Shown here: positions 6,000 to 8,532 of the stretch, one piece after another | Position numbering within the stretch: the stretch's first letter is position 1 | Layout of the letters: the number at the start of each line of letters is the position of its first letter | NCBI GenBank assembly: GCA_007129695.1 | Contig: SKVA01000497.1 | Span: 1 to 8,532, forward strand | Reading direction: 5' to 3' | DNA length: 8,532 nucleotides | Origin: Spirochaetaceae bacterium | GTDB lineage: Bacteria; Spirochaetota; Spirochaetia; DSM-27196; SLST01 | Program-made: the position numbers and the translations under genes | Notes under the pieces: model-generated | What the model was told of the DNA's origin: nothing | Databases searched by the model: none | What the model saw: the letters and a program-made list of their open reading frames with translations, nothing else

Positions 6000-7009
6000 A
6001 CCGCCAGCAGTCGTTGCTGCCAAGCGTCGTCGCGGTCGCGATCGGTGTAGCGGTCGCGGTCGGACTGCTGGTTGTCGGGAGTCGCGATCCAGCGCAGTCG
6101 CTGCGCGCGTACTTCGTGAGCCCCTTCTCAAACCGGTTCTTCTTCGGAAACATGCTCAGCTCCTCCGGCTACCTCCTGGTCGCGGCGATCGGCATCATAG
6201 TTGCGTTCCGCGCCGGACTCTACAATCTTGGCGGCGACGGCCAGATCTACGTCGGCGCGCTTGTCGCAACCTATGTCGCGCTTGCGATGCCCGGACTGCC
6301 TGCCCCTGTTGGAACGCTCGTGCTGCTCACCGCGTCTGCCGCGACCGGTGCCCTCATGGCCGCCGCCTCCGGCGCAGCAAAGCACCTCTGGGACGCACCC
6401 GAAATCATCACGTCGTACCTGTTGTCGGCGGCGCTGATCCCGGTTGCCGACTACGCGATAGCGGGACCGCTGCGCGACCCGTCGCGAAGCCTTCTCGCGT
6501 CCGCCCGGATCCCATCGGCGTACCGGCTCAGCCGGCTGCTGCCCCCAAGCGAGCTCAATACAAGCGCACTCGTAGCCATCGCGCTTGCGATAGCGCTTTT
6601 CGCATGGATCGAGCGGACGACCCGCGGCTACGAGCTTCGCATGACCGGCATGAATCGCGATTTTGCAGCGTACGTCGGCATCAGCCGCGCCGGCTACACG
6701 ATCGGCGCGCTCGCCGTTTCGGGAGCGTTGCACGGACTATCGGGCGGTCTGATGATCGCCGGTACGTTCCACGCTGCGGTATCGGGGTTCAGCCTCGGCA
6801 TTGGATGGAACGCGATCGCCGTCGCGCTCGTCGCTCGGCTCGACCCGCTCCTGGCAATCGGTTCGGCGCTGCTGTTCGGCTACCTGGAGGCAGGCGCGCG
6901 CACTGCGATGCTGCAGACCGACTTCACATTCCAGCTCGGGATGGTGGTCCAGGCGGTCATCCTGTTCTTCGTGACCGGGTCGGTTCTCATCAGGAGTCGA
7001 CGCCGATGA
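5996..7009 (+). CDS. rfuC: RfuC-like permease of the riboflavin ABC importer
   Basis: Inner-membrane permease, 337 residues, of the branched-chain/simple-sugar type (BPD_transp_2) found with BMP binding proteins. Start GTG 5996 overlaps the rfuB stop as GTGA, with GGAG (5982-5985) ten bases upstream. Hydrophobic segments lie at about 10-27, 58-74, 84-100, 104-126, 137-157, 189-205, 235-256, 270-295 and 313-332. The conserved loop after the second segment reads YNLGGDGQIYVGA (76-88), equivalent to the FN-I/L-GG-E/D-GQ motif of this permease type. The cytoplasmic coupling loop is ELRMTGMNRDFAAYVGISRAG (213-233), expected to contact RfuB. It presumably forms a heterodimer with RfuD. A longer in-frame start at 5639 would lie inside rfuB and give an Arg-rich non-membrane stretch, so it is rejected. 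Confidence 0.9.
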   Translation: MNRQQSLLPSVVAVAIGVAVAVGLLVVGSRDPAQSLRAYFVSPFSNRFFFGNMLSSSGYLLVAAIGIIVAFRAGLYNLGGDGQIYVGALVATYVALAMPGLPAPVGTLVLLTASAATGALMAAASGAAKHLWDAPEIITSYLLSAALIPVADYAIAGPLRDPSRSLLASARIPSAYRLSRLLPPSELNTSALVAIALAIALFAWIERTTRGYELRMTGMNRDFAAYVGISRAGYTIGALAVSGALHGLSGGLMIAGTFHAAVSGFSLGIGWNAIAVALVARLDPLLAIGSALLFGYLEAGARTAMLQTDFTFQLGMVVQAVILFFVTGSVLIRSRRR

Positions 7010-7869
7010 TCACGAGTATCCTGAGCGCTATGGTACCGATTCTGCTCGCCGCTCTTGGCGGAACCCTGACCGAGAGGGCTGGGGTCCTCAACATAGGGTT
7101 GGAGGGGCTTATACTCATCGGGGCGTTCTTCAGCGTCGTCGCGGTGTCGGCGACCGGCTCGATGGTGGCGGGTCTGTTGGCCGGAGCGGCCGCGGGCGTC
7201 GCGCTCAGCGCGGTCTACAGCGTTGCGTGCATCGAGCTGCGTGCGAACATATTCGTCGCCGGACTCGCGACAAACCTGTTCGCCGCCGGGATGATACCCT
7301 TTCTGTCAGAAACGATCTTCGGTACGCGCGGGGTCGTCCGGATTGCTCACGACGCCTCACGAGTCGCCGGATATCCGGCGATCCGGACCGCTGTATTCGC
7401 GCTCGGCTCGACCGCCATCGCCGCGGCTGTCGCAGCGATCCTCTACCGGACGCCACTCGGGATGCGGATCCGTGCGGCAGGAGGCAACCCCGACGCGCTC
7501 GCCGTGCGCGGTGTGTCACCGTTGCGTTACCGGAGGATCACCATGCTCGCGTCGGGAGCGTTCGCGGGGCTTGCGGGCGCGGATATCGTGACCAGACTCG
7601 GGGTGTACGTACCGAACATCAGCGCCGGGCGCGGCTGGATCGCGCTCGTTGCGATCTTCCTTGGTGCGCGCAACCCGATCGGAGTAGTGGCGGCGAGCGT
7701 CGTATTCGCCGGATTCGAAGTCCTGTCGGGCGCGGCCCAGGGTTTTACGAACGTGCCAGGCACGCTGCTGCTCGGTGTGCCGTTCCTGGTAACGCTTGCC
7801 GCGATGATCGTCTACTCAGTCTTCGGTCGGCGAACCCGGATACAGGGGCAGCCGTCGCCCAACGAGTGA
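7006..7869 (+). CDS. rfuD: RfuD-like permease of the riboflavin ABC importer
   Basis: Second inner-membrane permease, 287 residues, partner of RfuC. ATG 7006 overlaps the rfuC stop as ATGA, with AGGAG (6992-6996) nine bases upstream. The N-terminal signature LTERAGVLNIGLEG (21-34) is typical of the shorter permease in BMP-type importers. Hydrophobic segments follow at about 35-48, 53-75, 82-98, 128-146, 177-196, 210-219, 226-240 and 256-273. The cytoplasmic coupling loop is MRIRAAGGNPDALAVRGVSP (153-172), which would contact RfuB. It is the last gene of the operon. Its final 17 codons and stop lie antisense to the end of argH. There is no intergenic space for a separate terminator and I see none. 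Confidence 0.9.
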   Translation: MITSILSAMVPILLAALGGTLTERAGVLNIGLEGLILIGAFFSVVAVSATGSMVAGLLAGAAAGVALSAVYSVACIELRANIFVAGLATNLFAAGMIPFLSETIFGTRGVVRIAHDASRVAGYPAIRTAVFALGSTAIAAAVAAILYRTPLGMRIRAAGGNPDALAVRGVSPLRYRRITMLASGAFAGLAGADIVTRLGVYVPNISAGRGWIALVAIFLGARNPIGVVAASVVFAGFEVLSGAAQGFTNVPGTLLLGVPFLVTLAAMIVYSVFGRRTRIQGQPSPNE

Positions 7870-8532
7870 ACTCACCGCCGCGGCGATCGACTCCTGCCGT
7901 TCTTCGATCCAGCCGCGCATTTCGCCAACCACGGTGAACACCCGGTCGATACCCGGGTTGCCGGGCGCTCCGGTGGAGGTTCTTCGCGCGATTGCCGCGT
8001 TGATCCGATCGGAAGTGACCGGAGCGTGCGGATCGATCGTCGCGAGCTCGGCCGCCGCGATCCGGTACGCGTCGCGAAACGGGGTGCCGCTTTCGACGTG
8101 CTCGATCGCCCGATCGGTCGCGAGCACCTCTTCGGTGACCAATGCTCGCAGCCTGGGTTCATCGACCGTCAACGATGAGACCGACAGCGTCATCACGCGC
8201 AGCATCTGCACCATCAGATCGATCGCGGCGATCAACGGTGCCTTGGTCTCCTGCACGTCGCGGTTGTACCCGGACGGCAGATTACGGACGATGTCGCGCA
8301 CGCGATCGGCGCACGAACTCAGCACGCTCGCCTTCGCCCGCATGAGCTCCAGACCGTCGGGGTTCTTCTTCTGCGGCATGATGCTAGACCCGGAGCACAG
8401 CTCGTCGGGCAATCTGAACCATCCGAACTCGGGCAGAGAAAAGAGAATCAGATCGGTCGCCAGGCGTCCGAGCAGCAGCCCTACCCGATCGAACACGCCA
8501 AGGAGCCCGTACTCGATATGACCACGCGACGT
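7816..8532 (-). CDS. argH: Argininosuccinate lyase ArgH, C-terminal part (5' truncated by window edge)
   Basis: Cytoplasmic lyase that splits argininosuccinate into arginine and fumarate, the last step of arginine synthesis. The frame stays open to the right edge, so 238 of perhaps 455-460 residues are visible. LATDLILFSLPEFGWFRLPDE leads into the superfamily signature GSSIMPQKKNP (visible residues 48-58, bases 8391-8359), which holds the catalytic-loop serines and the conserved lysines. LPSGYNRDVQETKAPL after it is the ArgH form of the next conserved helix, favouring ArgH over fumarase, aspartase or adenylosuccinate lyase. The C-terminal part FRDAYRIAA ... ARRTSTGAP also fits ArgH. An internal GTG at 8496 is not the start. 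The stop at 7816 lies inside rfuD, so the two genes converge with a 54-base overlap. No arginine gene neighbour is visible inside the window. Confidence 0.87.
   Translation of the reverse strand, partial: TSRGHIEYGLLGVFDRVGLLLGRLATDLILFSLPEFGWFRLPDELCSGSSIMPQKKNPDGLELMRAKASVLSSCADRVRDIVRNLPSGYNRDVQETKAPLIAAIDLMVQMLRVMTLSVSSLTVDEPRLRALVTEEVLATDRAIEHVESGTPFRDAYRIAAAELATIDPHAPVTSDRINAAIARRTSTGAPGNPGIDRVFTVVGEMRGWIEERQESIAAAVSSLVGRRLPLYPGSPTED

Noticed and set aside
8494..8496. GTG as the start of argH
   Set aside because: The frame continues to the right edge and the usual N-terminal half of ArgH is missing, so the gene is truncated by the window.

Overview
The window is GC-rich (roughly 60-65% by eye), densely packed bacterial DNA with seven or fewer bases between, or short overlaps at, most gene junctions. 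A spirochaete (Spirochaetota, free-living high-GC type) is the best guess. It carries a four-gene ABC importer laid out like RfuABCD of Treponema, and its binding protein has a signal peptide ending in the AGG-x-QE pattern I associate with spirochaetal periplasmic proteins. This assignment is inference, not proof.

Layout. (1) 1-1722 (+) is the C-terminal part of a GlnE-type glutamine synthetase adenylyltransferase, cut by the left edge. (2) 1742-3184 (-) is an FGGY-family carbohydrate kinase of unknown substrate, convergent with glnE. (3) 3185-3444 is a 260-base divergent control region. It holds two back-to-back sigma70-like promoters whose -35 boxes form a 14-bp palindrome, a complete FMN riboswitch (RFN element), and a leader that can fold to hide the ribosome binding site of the next gene. 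(4) 3445-7869 (+) is rfuABCD: binding protein, tandem ATPase and two permeases, joined by a 2-base gap, a 4-base GTGA overlap and a 4-base ATGA overlap. (5) 7816-8532 (-) is the C-terminal half of argininosuccinate lyase (argH), cut by the right edge. Its 3' end overlaps that of rfuD by 54 bases.

How it works together. The BMP/PnrA-type binding protein would by default suggest nucleoside import. The FMN aptamer directly upstream points instead to riboflavin (or another flavin) import, with FMN as the feedback signal. The leader has no U-tract terminator. It does contain an SD-sequestering hairpin and a competing anti-sequestor that reuses the 3' strand of aptamer helix P1, which supports translational control. 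The kinase, glnE and argH have no visible functional link to the importer.

No tRNA, rRNA, CRISPR, insertion sequence or integration site was seen. The only non-coding stretch longer than 20 bases is the control region.
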